Positions 8,040 through 17,064 are shown, numbered from the stretch's first letter. The stretch: 64,000 nt of DNA from Pseudomonas viridiflava (GCF_900573885.1 NZ_UPSE01000565.1:1-64000), one strand, 5' to 3'. Numbers and translations: made by a program. The notes: a model not told the origin generated them from the letters alone.

Positions 8040-8053
8040 CTGGTTTTTACCAG
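8040..8053. promoter_or_regulatory. Putative GntR operator O2 (palindrome)
   Basis: CTGGTTTTTACCAG is a perfect dyad in its four outer bases per arm (CTGG/CCAG) and contains the TGGT-ACCA core common to FadR-type regulators. Confidence 0.45.
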
Positions 8054-8147
8054 TCAGGCAAGTCACGCACCAGGCTGGATCCCTCACTGAAACCCGCGCC
8101 CTGTCTGGGTGCGATTAAAACTTGTCGGCTCAATCAGGATGCACCAA

Positions 8148-8161
8148 CTGTTCAGACCAGT
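8148..8161. promoter_or_regulatory. Putative GntR operator O3
   Basis: This is an exact repeat of CTGTTCAGACCAGT (see 8002), about 110 bp before the binding-protein gene. The two copies bracket the intergenic region. Confidence 0.5.
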
Positions 8162-8273
8162 AAGACCTTGACTGGCAACGCGCCCAGCTGTTTTGCATTG
8201 GCTTTCGGAAAATATGGCATGCCCCGTGCTATCGCCTCTGCACACTTTCTTGCGACGCCACGAGGTTTTTCCC

Positions 8274-9059
8274 ATGCGTACAGTTCGTCACTTGCTGCTC
8301 ACCGCCCTTCTCGCCAGCGGCGCGTTCATGCACTCGGCGGCTAACGCCGATGCCCTCGCCGACATTCAGGCCAGCGGCACGTTGAAGGTGGCGGTACCGC
8401 AAGACTTCCCGCCGTTCGGTTCGGTAGGGCCAGACATGCAGCCGCGCGGTCTGGATATCGACACAGCGAAGCTGATCGCCGACAAACTCGGGGTGAAGCT
8501 GGCGCTTACGCCGGTGAACAGCACCAACCGCATTCCCTTTCTCACCACCGGCAAGGTGGACCTGGTGATTTCCAGTTTGGGCAAGAACCCGGAGCGCGAA
8601 AAAGTCATCGATTTCTCCAAGGCCTATGCGCCGTTTTACCTCGCCGTGTTCGGCCCGGCTGAAGCAGACATCGCCACTACCGACGCGCTCAAAGGCAAAA
8701 CCATCAGCGTTACTCGCGGCTCCATCGAAGACATGGAGCTAAGCGCCGTGGCGCCGGAAGGCACGACCATCAAGCGCTTTGAAGACAACAACTCCACCAT
8801 TGCCGCTTACCTGTCCGGGCAGGTGGAGCTGATCGCCAGCGGCAGCGTGGTGATGAGCGCAATCGCCGAGAAGAATCCGAAGAAAGTGCCGGTGCTGAAA
8901 CTGAAGTTGAAAGACTCGCCGGTGTACGTCGGCCTGGCCAAAGAGCAGCCCGCGCTGCTGGAGAAAGTGAACGGTATTCTCACCGCCGCCAAGGCCGACG
9001 GCAGCCTCAATGGCATTGCTGAAAAGTGGCTGAAACAACCGCTGCCCGCTGACCTCTGA
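8274..9059 (+). CDS. ABC importer periplasmic amino-acid-binding protein
   Basis: 261 residues with a signal peptide (cleavage near SAANA-DA). The mature part is a family 3 solute-binding protein: SGTLKVAVPQDFPPFG, GLDIDTAKLIADKLG, then the DLVISSLGKNPEREKVIDFS stretch. The ATG at 8274 has a GAGG ribosome site; a longer frame from 8193 would bury the signal peptide. It is the first gene of a four-gene importer. The ligand is probably a polar amino acid or analogue and is not specified by sequence. Confidence 0.88.
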   Translation: MRTVRHLLLTALLASGAFMHSAANADALADIQASGTLKVAVPQDFPPFGSVGPDMQPRGLDIDTAKLIADKLGVKLALTPVNSTNRIPFLTTGKVDLVISSLGKNPEREKVIDFSKAYAPFYLAVFGPAEADIATTDALKGKTISVTRGSIEDMELSAVAPEGTTIKRFEDNNSTIAAYLSGQVELIASGSVVMSAIAEKNPKKVPVLKLKLKDSPVYVGLAKEQPALLEKVNGILTAAKADGSLNGIAEKWLKQPLPADL

Positions 9060-9072
9060 GCGGCCGCAGCCG

Positions 9073-9738
9073 ATGGCATATTCATTTGATTTCCCGGCGG
9101 TACTCGCCCACAGCGACCAGTTGCTAAAAGGCGCGCTGTTCACCCTGGAACTGACCGCCATTGGCGTATTCGCCGGGGTGAGCATCGGCGTGCTGGGCGC
9201 GGTGATGCGCGCCTGGCAGGTGCGTCCATTCAACTGGTTGTTCAGCGCCTATGTGGAGCTGATCCGCAACACGCCATTTATTGTTCAGCTGTTTTTCATT
9301 TTCTTCGGCCTGCCCTCGCTGGGCGTGCGCATGACGGAATGGCAAGCGGCCTCGCTGGCGATGGTGATCAACCTCGGCGCCTACTCCACGGAAATCATCC
9401 GCGCCGGCATCCAAGCCATTCCAGCCGGACAAATCGAAGCGGCCTCGGCCCTGGCGATGACCCGCTATGAAATCTTCCGCCATGTGGTGCTGCGCCCGGC
9501 CTTGGCCAAGGTGTGGCCGGCGCTCTCAAGCCAGATCATTATCGTGATGCTCGGCTCGGCGGTGTGCTCGCAAATCGCCACCGAAGAGTTGTCGTTTGCC
9601 GCCAACTTTATTCAGTCGCGCAACTTCCGTGCATTTGAAACCTACCTGCTCACCACCCTGCTCTACCTGCTGATGGCCATCGCCCTGCGCCAGGTGCTGA
9701 ACCTGGTGGGCCGCTACGTGATTGTAGGGAGACGCTGA
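9073..9738 (+). CDS. Amino-acid ABC transporter permease 1
   Basis: 221 residues, HisM/GlnP type, with an N-terminal amphipathic segment and about five membrane helices. The EAA-type cytoplasmic loop is IEAASALAMTRYEIFRHVVLRPAL, preceded by the ELIRNTPFIVQLFF signature of polar amino-acid permeases. Its stop overlaps the next start (TGATG). Confidence 0.88.
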   Translation: MAYSFDFPAVLAHSDQLLKGALFTLELTAIGVFAGVSIGVLGAVMRAWQVRPFNWLFSAYVELIRNTPFIVQLFFIFFGLPSLGVRMTEWQAASLAMVINLGAYSTEIIRAGIQAIPAGQIEAASALAMTRYEIFRHVVLRPALAKVWPALSSQIIIVMLGSAVCSQIATEELSFAANFIQSRNFRAFETYLLTTLLYLLMAIALRQVLNLVGRYVIVGRR

Positions 9739-10385
9739 TGGATTTCACCTTGTGGGACATCATCCGCAACCTGCTCACCGGCCTGCAATGGACCGTGCTG
9801 CTGTCGTTCGTGGCCTTTGTGTGCGGCGGCGTGGCAGGCCTGGTGGTGATGCTTGGGCGCATTTCGCGACTGCGCGCGTTGCGGGTTCTGGCGCGCGGGT
9901 ACATCGAACTGTTCCAGGGCACGCCGCTGCTGATGCAACTGTTTCTGGTGTTCTTCGGCATCGCCCTGCTGGGCGTGGATGTGTCGGCCTGGATGGCTGC
10001 CGCCGTGGCGCTGACGCTGTTCACCAGCGCCTACCTTGCGGAAATCTGGCGCGGCTGTGTCGAGTCGGTTACCAAGGGCCAATGGGAAGCGTCGGCAAGC
10101 CTGGCGCTGAACCGCCTCGAACAACTGCGCTACGTCATTCTCCCGCAGGCGCTGCGCATTGCCGTGGCGCCGACCGTGGGCTTTTCAGTGCAGGTGGTAA
10201 AGGGCACCGCAGTGACATCGATCATCGGTTTCACCGAGCTGACCAAAACCGGCAGCATGATCGCCAACGCCACCTTTGAACCCTTTCTGATCTACGGGCT
10301 GATTGCCCTGGGCTATTTCCTGCTGTGTTTCCCGCTCTCGATGGGCGCCCGCTACCTGGAAAGGAGGCTGCATGTCACTGCTTAG
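9738..10385 (+). CDS. Amino-acid ABC transporter permease 2
   Basis: 215 residues, the partner of the previous permease, with the same signature (YIELFQGTPLLMQLFLVFF) and EAA loop (QWEASASLALNRLEQLRYVILPQAL). The two probably form the heterodimeric membrane channel. Its end overlaps the ATPase gene by 14 nt. Confidence 0.88.
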   Translation: MDFTLWDIIRNLLTGLQWTVLLSFVAFVCGGVAGLVVMLGRISRLRALRVLARGYIELFQGTPLLMQLFLVFFGIALLGVDVSAWMAAAVALTLFTSAYLAEIWRGCVESVTKGQWEASASLALNRLEQLRYVILPQALRIAVAPTVGFSVQVVKGTAVTSIIGFTELTKTGSMIANATFEPFLIYGLIALGYFLLCFPLSMGARYLERRLHVTA

Positions 10386-11100
10386 TATCACCGGGCTGCA
10401 CAAATACTACGGCTCGAACCACGTGCTCAAGGGCATCGACCTCAAGGTGGAAGAAGGCGAAGTGGTGGCCATTATCGGCCGCAGCGGCTCGGGCAAAAGC
10501 ACGCTGTTGCGCGCACTCAACGGCCTGGAGACCATCAACGACGGCGTGATTGAAGTAGACGGCCAATACCTCGACGCCCAGCGCTCCGACCTGCGCGCGC
10601 TGCGGCAAAAAGTCGGCATGGTGTTCCAGCAATTCAACCTGTTCCCACACCTGAGCGTCGGCGAAAACGTGATGCTGGCGCCACAGGTCGTGAAAAAAAC
10701 CGACCGCACCGAATCGCGGCGCCTGGCCGAAAAAATGCTCGAACGCGTGGGCCTGGCCGACAAATTCAACGCCTATCCCGAACAGCTATCCGGTGGCCAA
10801 CAGCAGCGCGTCGCCATCGCCCGCGCCCTGGCCATGTCACCCCGCGTACTGCTGTGCGACGAAATCACCTCAGCGCTCGATCCGGAACTGGTCAACGAAG
10901 TGCTGAGCGTAGTGCGCGAACTGGCCAAGGAAGGCATGACGCTGATTATGGTCACCCACGAAATGCGCTTCGCCCGCGAGGTCGGCGACAAGCTGGTGTT
11001 TATGCACCAAGGCCGCGTGCATGAAGTGGGCCCGCCGAAGGACCTGTTTCAGGCGCCGGCTACGCCGGAGTTGGCGAATTTTATTGGGAGTATTGGTTAG
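10372..11100 (+). CDS. Amino-acid ABC transporter ATPase
   Basis: 242 residues. Walker A is GRSGSGKS, the signature LSGGQQQR, Walker B LLCDEITSALD, with a downstream switch His in VTHEM. The ATG at 10372 follows a strong AAGGAGG and lies inside the permease stop region. An isoleucine stands where DEPTSALD proteins have proline; this is tolerated in the family. It completes a binding protein, two permeases, ATPase operon. Confidence 0.88.
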   Translation: MSLLSITGLHKYYGSNHVLKGIDLKVEEGEVVAIIGRSGSGKSTLLRALNGLETINDGVIEVDGQYLDAQRSDLRALRQKVGMVFQQFNLFPHLSVGENVMLAPQVVKKTDRTESRRLAEKMLERVGLADKFNAYPEQLSGGQQQRVAIARALAMSPRVLLCDEITSALDPELVNEVLSVVRELAKEGMTLIMVTHEMRFAREVGDKLVFMHQGRVHEVGPPKDLFQAPATPELANFIGSIG

Positions 11101-11120
11101 GGGTTCTGGGGGTTGGGGCG

Positions 11121-11173
11121 AAGTGGCGGATTTATTAAACGGCTTAGAGCTGTTTAATAAATTTGCCCCTTTG
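11121..11173 (+). repeat. Palindromic repeat forming a long hairpin
   Basis: The arms GTGGCGGATTTATTAAAC (11123-11140) and GTTTAATAAATTTGCCCC (11152-11169) pair at 15 of 18 positions around an 11-nt loop and end in CCCCTTTG. Related copies sit at 5163 and 39280. It may also stop transcription of the ABC operon. Confidence 0.6.
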
Positions 11174-11319
11174 TTTGTGCGGGGTTGAACATTCCGGTCC
11201 GAATGCTCACGTGCCTGCCGACGCAGCATGCGAGTAAAATTGACTCAGCATAACGGCTCGCCCTTTTTGTGCCGTAGGTGCGTTCAAACCCCATCACCCG
11301 TTCAGGAAGTTTGGCTCGC

Positions 11320-12315
11320 ATGATCCCCGTTGCACTGCCCTCCGTCGAACTACTGCTTTACCTTGCCTTTTCCTTCGCCGCGACGCTTTTCTGGTTCGGG
11401 TGGACGATAAGGCTGGGGGTCCGATATATCAAAGGTCGGTGGCGCCGCCCTCTCCTCCTGCCCTACATGCTTGTCACCGCATGTGCGCTTTTTACCCTGT
11501 GGCAGTCCGCGGCTTTTTATCTCCAGATGCGCAGCTATGAACGGGAGAGAGAGGCAAGTTATCGCCCGGAACTACTAAAGCCGATGCGCCTTGGCCAGAT
11601 CGACATGCCCACAGGCACACAACTCGAATTAGCCGTTGCGGATCAGCGGGAATCGTTCAAACGAGCCGTGTTTCCAAGCCCTGTGCGTATGCTCCATATG
11701 GATGCCGTCGAAGTCGTCCGCTACATCGCGATTCAAACCAACGAAAAATACGAGACGGTGGGCTTCACGCCAGAGAACATGCGGTTAACCGGCCACGGCA
11801 CAACCCTGCAGAACGGCTGGCGGTGCAATGCGCTGCAACCGGTGGAGTTTGAGCTCAAGCCTGATGGCGGCGTATCGACGTTCAGCACCTGTACGCTTGC
11901 CGATGGCAATGTAGTCGATGGCATCACCTTGCCCGAAGGCACCTCGCTCCGAGCCTCGACCGGCAATGCCTATGCCGATGGGTTTGTAGATTCCGACCGT
12001 TGGGTTCTCGATATGCCGGAAGGCGTGCCCGTGCGTATCGATAATTTCGAGCTTGCGGATGCCAGCATTGCGCTCGACGCAGAGCGAAAGCTCTATGAAG
12101 TCAGAAGTGCGGTGCTTTCGAACGTTGCCACCCTCGCAGAACGCCGTTATGCGGCGGCAAGCGCTATCCGCTTCAATCCGCGCCATATCCGGGAAGACTA
12201 TGCGGGTGCCTGGTTGATAACCCCACCGCCGGGCGCCGACGGCTCACAGCCGGTAGCGCCTGAGACCATCGTGCAGCGCAGAGACGGAAAGGTGTTGGCC
12301 ACACTTAGTGAATAA
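11320..12315 (+). CDS. Membrane-anchored protein of unknown function
   Basis: 331 residues from the ATG at 11320, which has an AGGAAG ribosome site; a GTG at 11278 is an alternative. Two transmembrane helices fall at residues ~10-30 and ~47-65 with an arginine-rich loop between. A ~260-residue soluble C-terminal part follows, rich in beta-type repeats. I do not recognise a family. It stands alone between the ABC operon and a convergent MocR gene. Confidence 0.6.
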   Translation: MIPVALPSVELLLYLAFSFAATLFWFGWTIRLGVRYIKGRWRRPLLLPYMLVTACALFTLWQSAAFYLQMRSYEREREASYRPELLKPMRLGQIDMPTGTQLELAVADQRESFKRAVFPSPVRMLHMDAVEVVRYIAIQTNEKYETVGFTPENMRLTGHGTTLQNGWRCNALQPVEFELKPDGGVSTFSTCTLADGNVVDGITLPEGTSLRASTGNAYADGFVDSDRWVLDMPEGVPVRIDNFELADASIALDAERKLYEVRSAVLSNVATLAERRYAAASAIRFNPRHIREDYAGAWLITPPPGADGSQPVAPETIVQRRDGKVLATLSE

Positions 12316-12423
12316 ATGCGGGATCGTTTAAGTGAACGGTTGGCCCAGCATGTGCCGGTCACCTTGCCGGGGTGCCGAAAGGCAGAGCCCGACAGCAACA
12401 GGTGCAAACCACTTGGTCCCTCT

Positions 12424-13905
12424 TCACTGCGAGGGCTGGTTGGCCCGAAGCAGGTGCGCCAGTTTTCCCGCAGCGATTTTTACCTGGGCGCGGGTGAGCG
12501 CGGCAAAGCCCAAGACAAACGCTGGTCCTGGTTGAATGTTGTGACAAGAATGGCGAAGCGGTTGCAGCTGCAGCCCCACCTGTTTCGCTGCTTCGACTAG
12601 GTGGTTTTCGTTTTGGTCTGCAGTCAGCCAGAGAATCAAATGAAAACCCGCGTGTTCACCGCTAATGCGATAGCGCCCCGGCGCCTGGGTGCGCAAGGTA
12701 TCCAGCATGATATCGCGCAGGATCTGGTATTCCTGCCGGGCGCGGCGTAGATGGCGTAGAAACGCGGGGCCGCGCATAAATGCCGCCAGGCCCAGTTGTT
12801 CAGATATTCCCACACTGCGTCCCACCGTGTGCCACAGGAGGAGAATCTGACTATGCAGCTGCGGCGGCGCGAGCAGATAACCGAGTCGAAGGTTGGAAAA
12901 CAGCGCTTGGTTAAAACTCCCGCAGTACACGACCCTCTGCATGGAATCGATGGATTTGAGCGCGGGCAACGGAGCGCTGTGGTAGTTGAATTCGCTGTCG
13001 TAATCGTCCTCGATGATCCAGCCGTTGTGCCGCTGCGCCCAGTTGAGCAGTTCCAGGCGGCGGGTGGCTGACATGATTACCCCGAGTGGCGACTGATGCG
13101 CCGGGGTGACATAAGCCAGGCGACAGTTAACCGAGTCTGAGAGGGCGCGCAGATCAACACCTTGCTCATCGATGGGTGCATACAGCAGCGACGCTCCCGC
13201 CTCGGCAAAAATGCGGTGCACGGCCGGGTAGCCTGGGTCTTCCACGCACACCTTGTCGCCAGGTTGCAGTACGCACCGCGCCACCAGGTCGATGGCATGG
13301 CGGATGCCGTTAGTGATCAGCACGTGTTCGGCCTGACAATCGATACCGCGGTGGTTACGCAGGTACCGTGCGACCTGTTCCCTTAGCGCCCAGGCGCCTT
13401 CGGGCTCTGCGCTGCACATTTGCTCGGGCGTCATCGCCGCCATGGCACGTTGCAAATGGGCCGCCCATTCAGCGGGTGCAATCAAAAGCGGATTGGCCAG
13501 TCGAGCAACAAATGGCACACCTACCTGGGCGCGATTTTCGGCTTTCGATCCGGCCGACGTCGGGGGGAGCGTGGTGGATTTTTTCGGTGTGGATGGTGGG
13601 GTGCGCGTTGCACTCACCGCTTTGAGGTAGCTGTCTGGGATAACTGCACTCACGTGGCTGCCCGAGCCGACTCGGCGAAGGATGTAGCCTTCGAGCTGTA
13701 ATCGTTCGAACACGTTTTCCAGCGTGCCGCGGGCAATTCGCCAGCGCAGCGCAAGCTCTCGGGTGGACGGCAGTCGATCGCCCGCGTGCAGCAGGCCATT
13801 GAGGATCGCTTCACGTATGGCCAGGTAAGCCCGCTCCTGTTTCGTCGTGGCGTTACCTTCTGGAGGCAGGGGCAGGTCCATCGCCGCGAGGGTTTTGCCT
13901 TTCAT
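12424..13905 (-). CDS. MocR-type regulator (GntR HTH fused to aminotransferase-like domain)
   Basis: 493 residues. The winged helix is at ~25-90 (LPSTRELALRWRIARGTLENVFERL), then a proline/threonine-rich linker, then a fold-type I aminotransferase domain (~140-490) with ITNGIRHAIDLVARC, EDPGYPAVHRIF and EDDYDSEFNY. The Schiff-base lysine normally found in the GTFSK box is missing: the box reads GSFNQALFSNLRLGY, with Gln333 (nt 12907-12909) at that position. It therefore probably cannot bind PLP as an internal aldimine. It is divergent from a LysE-type exporter, which it likely controls. Confidence 0.85.
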   Translation of the reverse strand: MKGKTLAAMDLPLPPEGNATTKQERAYLAIREAILNGLLHAGDRLPSTRELALRWRIARGTLENVFERLQLEGYILRRVGSGSHVSAVIPDSYLKAVSATRTPPSTPKKSTTLPPTSAGSKAENRAQVGVPFVARLANPLLIAPAEWAAHLQRAMAAMTPEQMCSAEPEGAWALREQVARYLRNHRGIDCQAEHVLITNGIRHAIDLVARCVLQPGDKVCVEDPGYPAVHRIFAEAGASLLYAPIDEQGVDLRALSDSVNCRLAYVTPAHQSPLGVIMSATRRLELLNWAQRHNGWIIEDDYDSEFNYHSAPLPALKSIDSMQRVVYCGSFNQALFSNLRLGYLLAPPQLHSQILLLWHTVGRSVGISEQLGLAAFMRGPAFLRHLRRARQEYQILRDIMLDTLRTQAPGRYRISGEHAGFHLILWLTADQNENHLVEAAKQVGLQLQPLRHSCHNIQPGPAFVLGFAALTRAQVKIAAGKLAHLLRANQPSQ

Positions 13906-13908
13906 AAT

Positions 13909-13950
13909 GGTCCATTCAAAGTTTGTTTTAATGGCTCTATTGAATGAACC
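13909..13950. promoter_or_regulatory. Putative MocR operator
   Basis: The inverted repeat GGTCCATTCAA (13909-13919) and TTGAATGAACC (13940-13950) matches at 10 of 11 positions with centres 31 bp apart, three helical turns. It overlaps the start of the regulator and precedes the exporter gene. Confidence 0.5.
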
Positions 13951-14003
13951 ACTTGAGCCTTAGTGTAGCGCCGTCTTCGCAATGGATACGTCTGAGGTCG
14001 CCG

Positions 14004-14633
14004 ATGTCACCTGCCGATTATTGGTTGTTTGCGTTTATCGCTGTGGCGCAGGTGGGTTCGCCGGGGCCGTCGACGATCTTTCTAATTAACAACGCCCTGG
14101 TTTACGGCCCAGGGCGGGCCATCTGGATTCTCACCGGCGACTTGCTGGCCATCGCGGTGCTCGCCAGTTGTTCACTGCTGGGCATCGACGCATTGCTGAT
14201 GGCCAATCCCGGCGTGTTTATGGCGATCAAACTGGCGGGTGCCGGGTATCTGGTCTGGCTCGGCTTCCAGCAACTGCACCTGGCGCGCCACAGCGTGGTC
14301 ACACCCATTGCCGGCGCGCCGAATGAGCGCTGGTCGACGCTGTGGGGAAAATCGTTTGTGGTGGGCATCAGCAACCCCAAGGCGATTCTGTTTTTTTCGT
14401 CCTTGCTGCCGCAGTTTGTCGGCAATCCTGAGCACGCCAATCTCGGCTCGCTGCTGGGCCTGATTGCGCTCTTCGTGCTGATCAAATTCATGGTCTCGGC
14501 GACCTACGCGTTAACCGCTAAAAAAATGGCTGACCGGCTGGCCAAGCCGGGCGCGGCGACCTGGGGCAAGCGAATCACCGGCGGAGTTTTGGTGATGTTC
14601 GGCCTGGTAATGGCAACCGCGGCCTTCGAATGA
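14004..14633 (+). CDS. LysE/RhtB-family exporter
   Basis: 209 residues with six predicted membrane helices. The family signature is SPGPSTIFLINNALVYGPGRA near the N-terminus, with SNPKAILFFSSLLPQF in the middle. The ATG at 14004 has a GAGG site; an upstream in-frame ATG at 13944 lies in the operator. These proteins export amino acids or small metabolites. Substrate unknown. Confidence 0.85.
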   Translation: MSPADYWLFAFIAVAQVGSPGPSTIFLINNALVYGPGRAIWILTGDLLAIAVLASCSLLGIDALLMANPGVFMAIKLAGAGYLVWLGFQQLHLARHSVVTPIAGAPNERWSTLWGKSFVVGISNPKAILFFSSLLPQFVGNPEHANLGSLLGLIALFVLIKFMVSATYALTAKKMADRLAKPGAATWGKRITGGVLVMFGLVMATAAFE

Positions 14634-14795
14634 GCCCCTTGAAACTCACCTGTGTGTGATGTGGATATCAGCGCTCTGGCGATTGGCTACTTGCGCAGCC
14701 TGGTCGCAATCGATTCCGGCCAGATTGGCAGCAATGGCCCTGCGTTCCTTTTTCTGCGACACAGCTGACCGTTTGGCGCTACTACCCGAGGGTGA

Positions 14796-15002
14796 AGGGG
14801 CCCTGCACAGTGCGCTAAGCAGCGTCGCTCAGAGGCTCTGCATGCCTGTGAAACGCTGGGTGGCGTAGCACGCGCTACCGTCCCGATGAGTACCGCCTCG
14901 CTCGACACGGCAGCAATGAAACGTTCGATCGAACTATTGGGCAGCGAAGTCGCAACGGTTATCCGCGCACTGCCCGCTGCACAGACAGGAGAACGACCAT
15001 GA
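14796..15002 (+). pseudogene. C-terminal remnant, possibly of a luciferase-like flavin monooxygenase
   Basis: Frame 3 is open from 14796 to a TGA at 15000-15002 with no start codon or upstream domain. It reads GPAQCAKQ, later LDTAAMKRSIELLGSEVATVIRAL, reminiscent of the end of LLM-class monooxygenases. Its stop overlaps the pirin ATG, so the pirin gene was probably once translated in an operon with it. The rest of 14634-14998 shows no convincing gene. Confidence 0.35.
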
Positions 15003-15928
15003 TTGAGATGATCATCCAGCAGCGGCGCCGTAACCTTGGCGGCGGCGTTGAAATCGGCCGCGTGCTGCCATTCGCCAAACAGCGGATGGTTGGCCCATTT
15101 ATTTTTTTCGACCATATAGGGCCGCTCGACCTGGCGCCTGAAGTCGGGCACAGCGCTGATGTTCGCCCGCATCCTCACATCGGACTCGCGACCGTGACCT
15201 ACTTGTTTGACGGCGAGGTCATGCACCGTGACAGCCTCGGCCACCAGCAGGTGGTTCGGCCCAAGGAAGTTAACTGGATGACCGCTGGAAGCGGCATCAC
15301 CCACAGCGAACGTTTCGAGCGCGCACAGGCGCAGGGTGATCATTTGCACGGTATCCAGGCGTGGGTTGCGCTGCCAACCGAGAAAGAAGAAATCGCCCCG
15401 AGCTTTTTCCACTACGCCGGCGACGATTTGCCGAAATGGGACGAAGCCGGTGTGACGGGGCAGCTTATTGCGGGAAGCGCCTATGGTCTGACTGCCGGCG
15501 CCGAAACCCACTCACCGCTGTTCTACGCCCATTTGGAAATGTTGCCCGGTGCGACCGCCGAAATTCCGTACGGGCACCCGGAGCGCGCGCTGTATGTTGC
15601 GGCCGGCACGGTCGAGCTGGGTGGCGCCCGGCACGAGGCGGGCCGCATGCTGGTACTCGGCGCCAACGCTTCGCGCGTTCGAGCCCTGGAGCGTTCCACG
15701 GTAATGGTTCTGGGCGGCGAGCCTGTCGGCAAGCGGTATCTGTACTGGAATTTTGTGTCCTCGTCAGAGACCCGACTCGCCCAGGCGGCTGCCGACTGGA
15801 AGGCGGGAAGAATGAAACTTCCGGATGCCGATGACGCGGAATTTATCCCGCTTCCGGACGAGCTTAAGCCGCCGCGCTTACCGTCTGCGGCGTTCTCGAC
15901 GCCGATAGCGCGGACTGATTTCACCTGA
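14999..15928 (+). CDS. Pirin-family protein
   Basis: 309 residues with two cupin domains. The N-terminal domain has the complete pirin iron site: His58 and His60 (RPHPHIGL), His102 and Glu104 (GITHSER). Some pirins act as quercetin 2,3-dioxygenases or redox-sensitive regulators; the role here is open. It carries GAGAACGACC just before the ATG. It ends 440 bp before the isochorismatase gene, with a sigma54-type control region between. Confidence 0.85.
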   Translation: MIEMIIQQRRRNLGGGVEIGRVLPFAKQRMVGPFIFFDHIGPLDLAPEVGHSADVRPHPHIGLATVTYLFDGEVMHRDSLGHQQVVRPKEVNWMTAGSGITHSERFERAQAQGDHLHGIQAWVALPTEKEEIAPSFFHYAGDDLPKWDEAGVTGQLIAGSAYGLTAGAETHSPLFYAHLEMLPGATAEIPYGHPERALYVAAGTVELGGARHEAGRMLVLGANASRVRALERSTVMVLGGEPVGKRYLYWNFVSSSETRLAQAAADWKAGRMKLPDADDAEFIPLPDELKPPRLPSAAFSTPIARTDFT

Positions 15929-15952
15929 CCGCGCAGCCATGCTGCCGCGGCA

Positions 15953-16000
15953 TTGATCAAATCAGCAAAACCTCCTTTGGCGTTACCAAATGATCAATCA
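15953..16000 (+). promoter_or_regulatory. XylR/DmpR-like upstream activator sites
   Basis: TTGATCAAATCAGCAA (15953-15968) and a facing TTACCAAATGATCAATC (15983-15999) resemble the upstream activating sites of the TOL Pu promoter, whose core (from memory) is TTGATCAAATC. A similar pair lies at 24593-24640. They sit 95-140 bp before a -24/-12 promoter, the normal distance for a bEBP. Confidence 0.6.
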
Positions 16001-16053
16001 GGCTGCCGGCGCAAAACTCCGGCGCCACTGTATTCCGGCGCAAACATAGTCAG

Positions 16054-16067
16054 TATCTTATTGATAT
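16054..16067 (+). promoter_or_regulatory. IHF-like site between activator sites and promoter
   Basis: TATCTTATTGATAT matches the reverse IHF consensus at most positions. It is shared with 24684-24697 at almost the same distance (28-29 bp) from its promoter. Confidence 0.4.
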
Positions 16068-16095
16068 TTAACACTTTTCATAAATTTTATGACGA

Positions 16096-16111
16096 TGGCA
16101 TAGCCCTTGCT
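16096..16111 (+). promoter_or_regulatory. Sigma54 (-24/-12) promoter
   Basis: TGGCATAGCCCTTGCT has GG and GC exactly 10 nt apart. It differs by one base from the second promoter at 24727. It lies 260 bp before the isochorismatase gene, implying a long leader. Confidence 0.65.
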
Positions 16112-16371
16112 GACCCGCTGACTGTCGCATTGCCTCGCGGTTTGGATCACCACAAATCCCCAGATGGCAATGAGAACGAAGAACGCATATCGAATGGAGC
16201 TTGGTAAACGCCATCGGATAAGGCCTGCATCCATAAATCACGGGGCTTTTCGGCAGCCCCTGAACTGGCCCGGACAGTAGCACTTGCGGCTACCGGGACG
16301 GGCAGCGTTCTGCTCACGCAGCGACGCATAACGCCGCTTTCGCATCGGTCTACCTATAAAGGAAATCCGCC

Positions 16372-17064
16372 ATGTCCAATAAGCTCTTAGAGGTACTGAC
16401 CCCGCAAAACAGCCAGGTCATTTTCATCGACCAGCAGCCACAAATGGCCTTCGGTGTGCAGTCGATAGATCGTCAGGTGTTGAAAAACAACGTGGTGGGG
16501 CTGGCCAAAGCTGCTAAAGCGTTTGGCATACCTACCACTATCACTACGGTGGAAACCGAAAGTTTCTCGGGCAATACATATCCTGAATTGCTGGCTGTTT
16601 ATCCGGAAAACAAAATTCTCGAGCGCAGTTCGATGAACTCTTGGGACGACCAAAACGTTCGTGACGCCTTGGCAAAATCCGCCAGTGCCGGCCGCAAAAA
16701 GATCGTCGTATCCGGCCTGTGGACCGAGGTCTGCAACACCACCTTCGCACTGTCCTGCCTGCGCGACACGGACTATGAAATCTACATGGTTGCCGACGCC
16801 TCGGGTGGCACCTCGGTTGACGCACATAAATACGCCATGGACCGCATGGTTCAGGCCGGTATCGTGCCGGTGACGTGGCAACAGGTGCTGCTCGAATGGC
16901 AGCGCGATTGGGCGCGCAAAGAGACCTACGAGGCCGTGATGGCGATTGTTCAGGAACATTCCGGCGCTTACGGCATGGGCGTGGATTATGCCTACACCAT
17001 GGTGCACAAGGCGCCAGAGCGTGTGCAGCACGGCGAGCACATCGGTCCAAACCCAGCCAGGTAA
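16372..17064 (+). CDS. Isochorismatase-fold cysteine hydrolase (YcaC-like)
   Basis: 230 residues. Candidate catalytic residues are Asp20 (IFIDQQ) and Cys121 (GLWTEVCNTTFAL); the SGGTSVDAHKYAMDRMVQAG stretch is typical of YcaC-related amidohydrolases. It is the first gene after a sigma54 promoter, with AAAGGA as ribosome site, followed by XapX and an amidohydrolase. The substrate is probably an amide or isonitrile-type compound (inference). A related protein is encoded at 39428. Confidence 0.8.
   Translation: MSNKLLEVLTPQNSQVIFIDQQPQMAFGVQSIDRQVLKNNVVGLAKAAKAFGIPTTITTVETESFSGNTYPELLAVYPENKILERSSMNSWDDQNVRDALAKSASAGRKKIVVSGLWTEVCNTTFALSCLRDTDYEIYMVADASGGTSVDAHKYAMDRMVQAGIVPVTWQQVLLEWQRDWARKETYEAVMAIVQEHSGAYGMGVDYAYTMVHKAPERVQHGEHIGPNPAR

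Noticed and set aside
11121..11173. Hairpin as tRNA or attachment site
   Set aside because: Simple two-arm palindrome with no cloverleaf, and it recurs elsewhere in the window.
12316..12600. 94-codon plus-strand frame after the membrane protein
   Set aside because: Mostly antisense to the end of the MocR gene; no ribosome site or family match.
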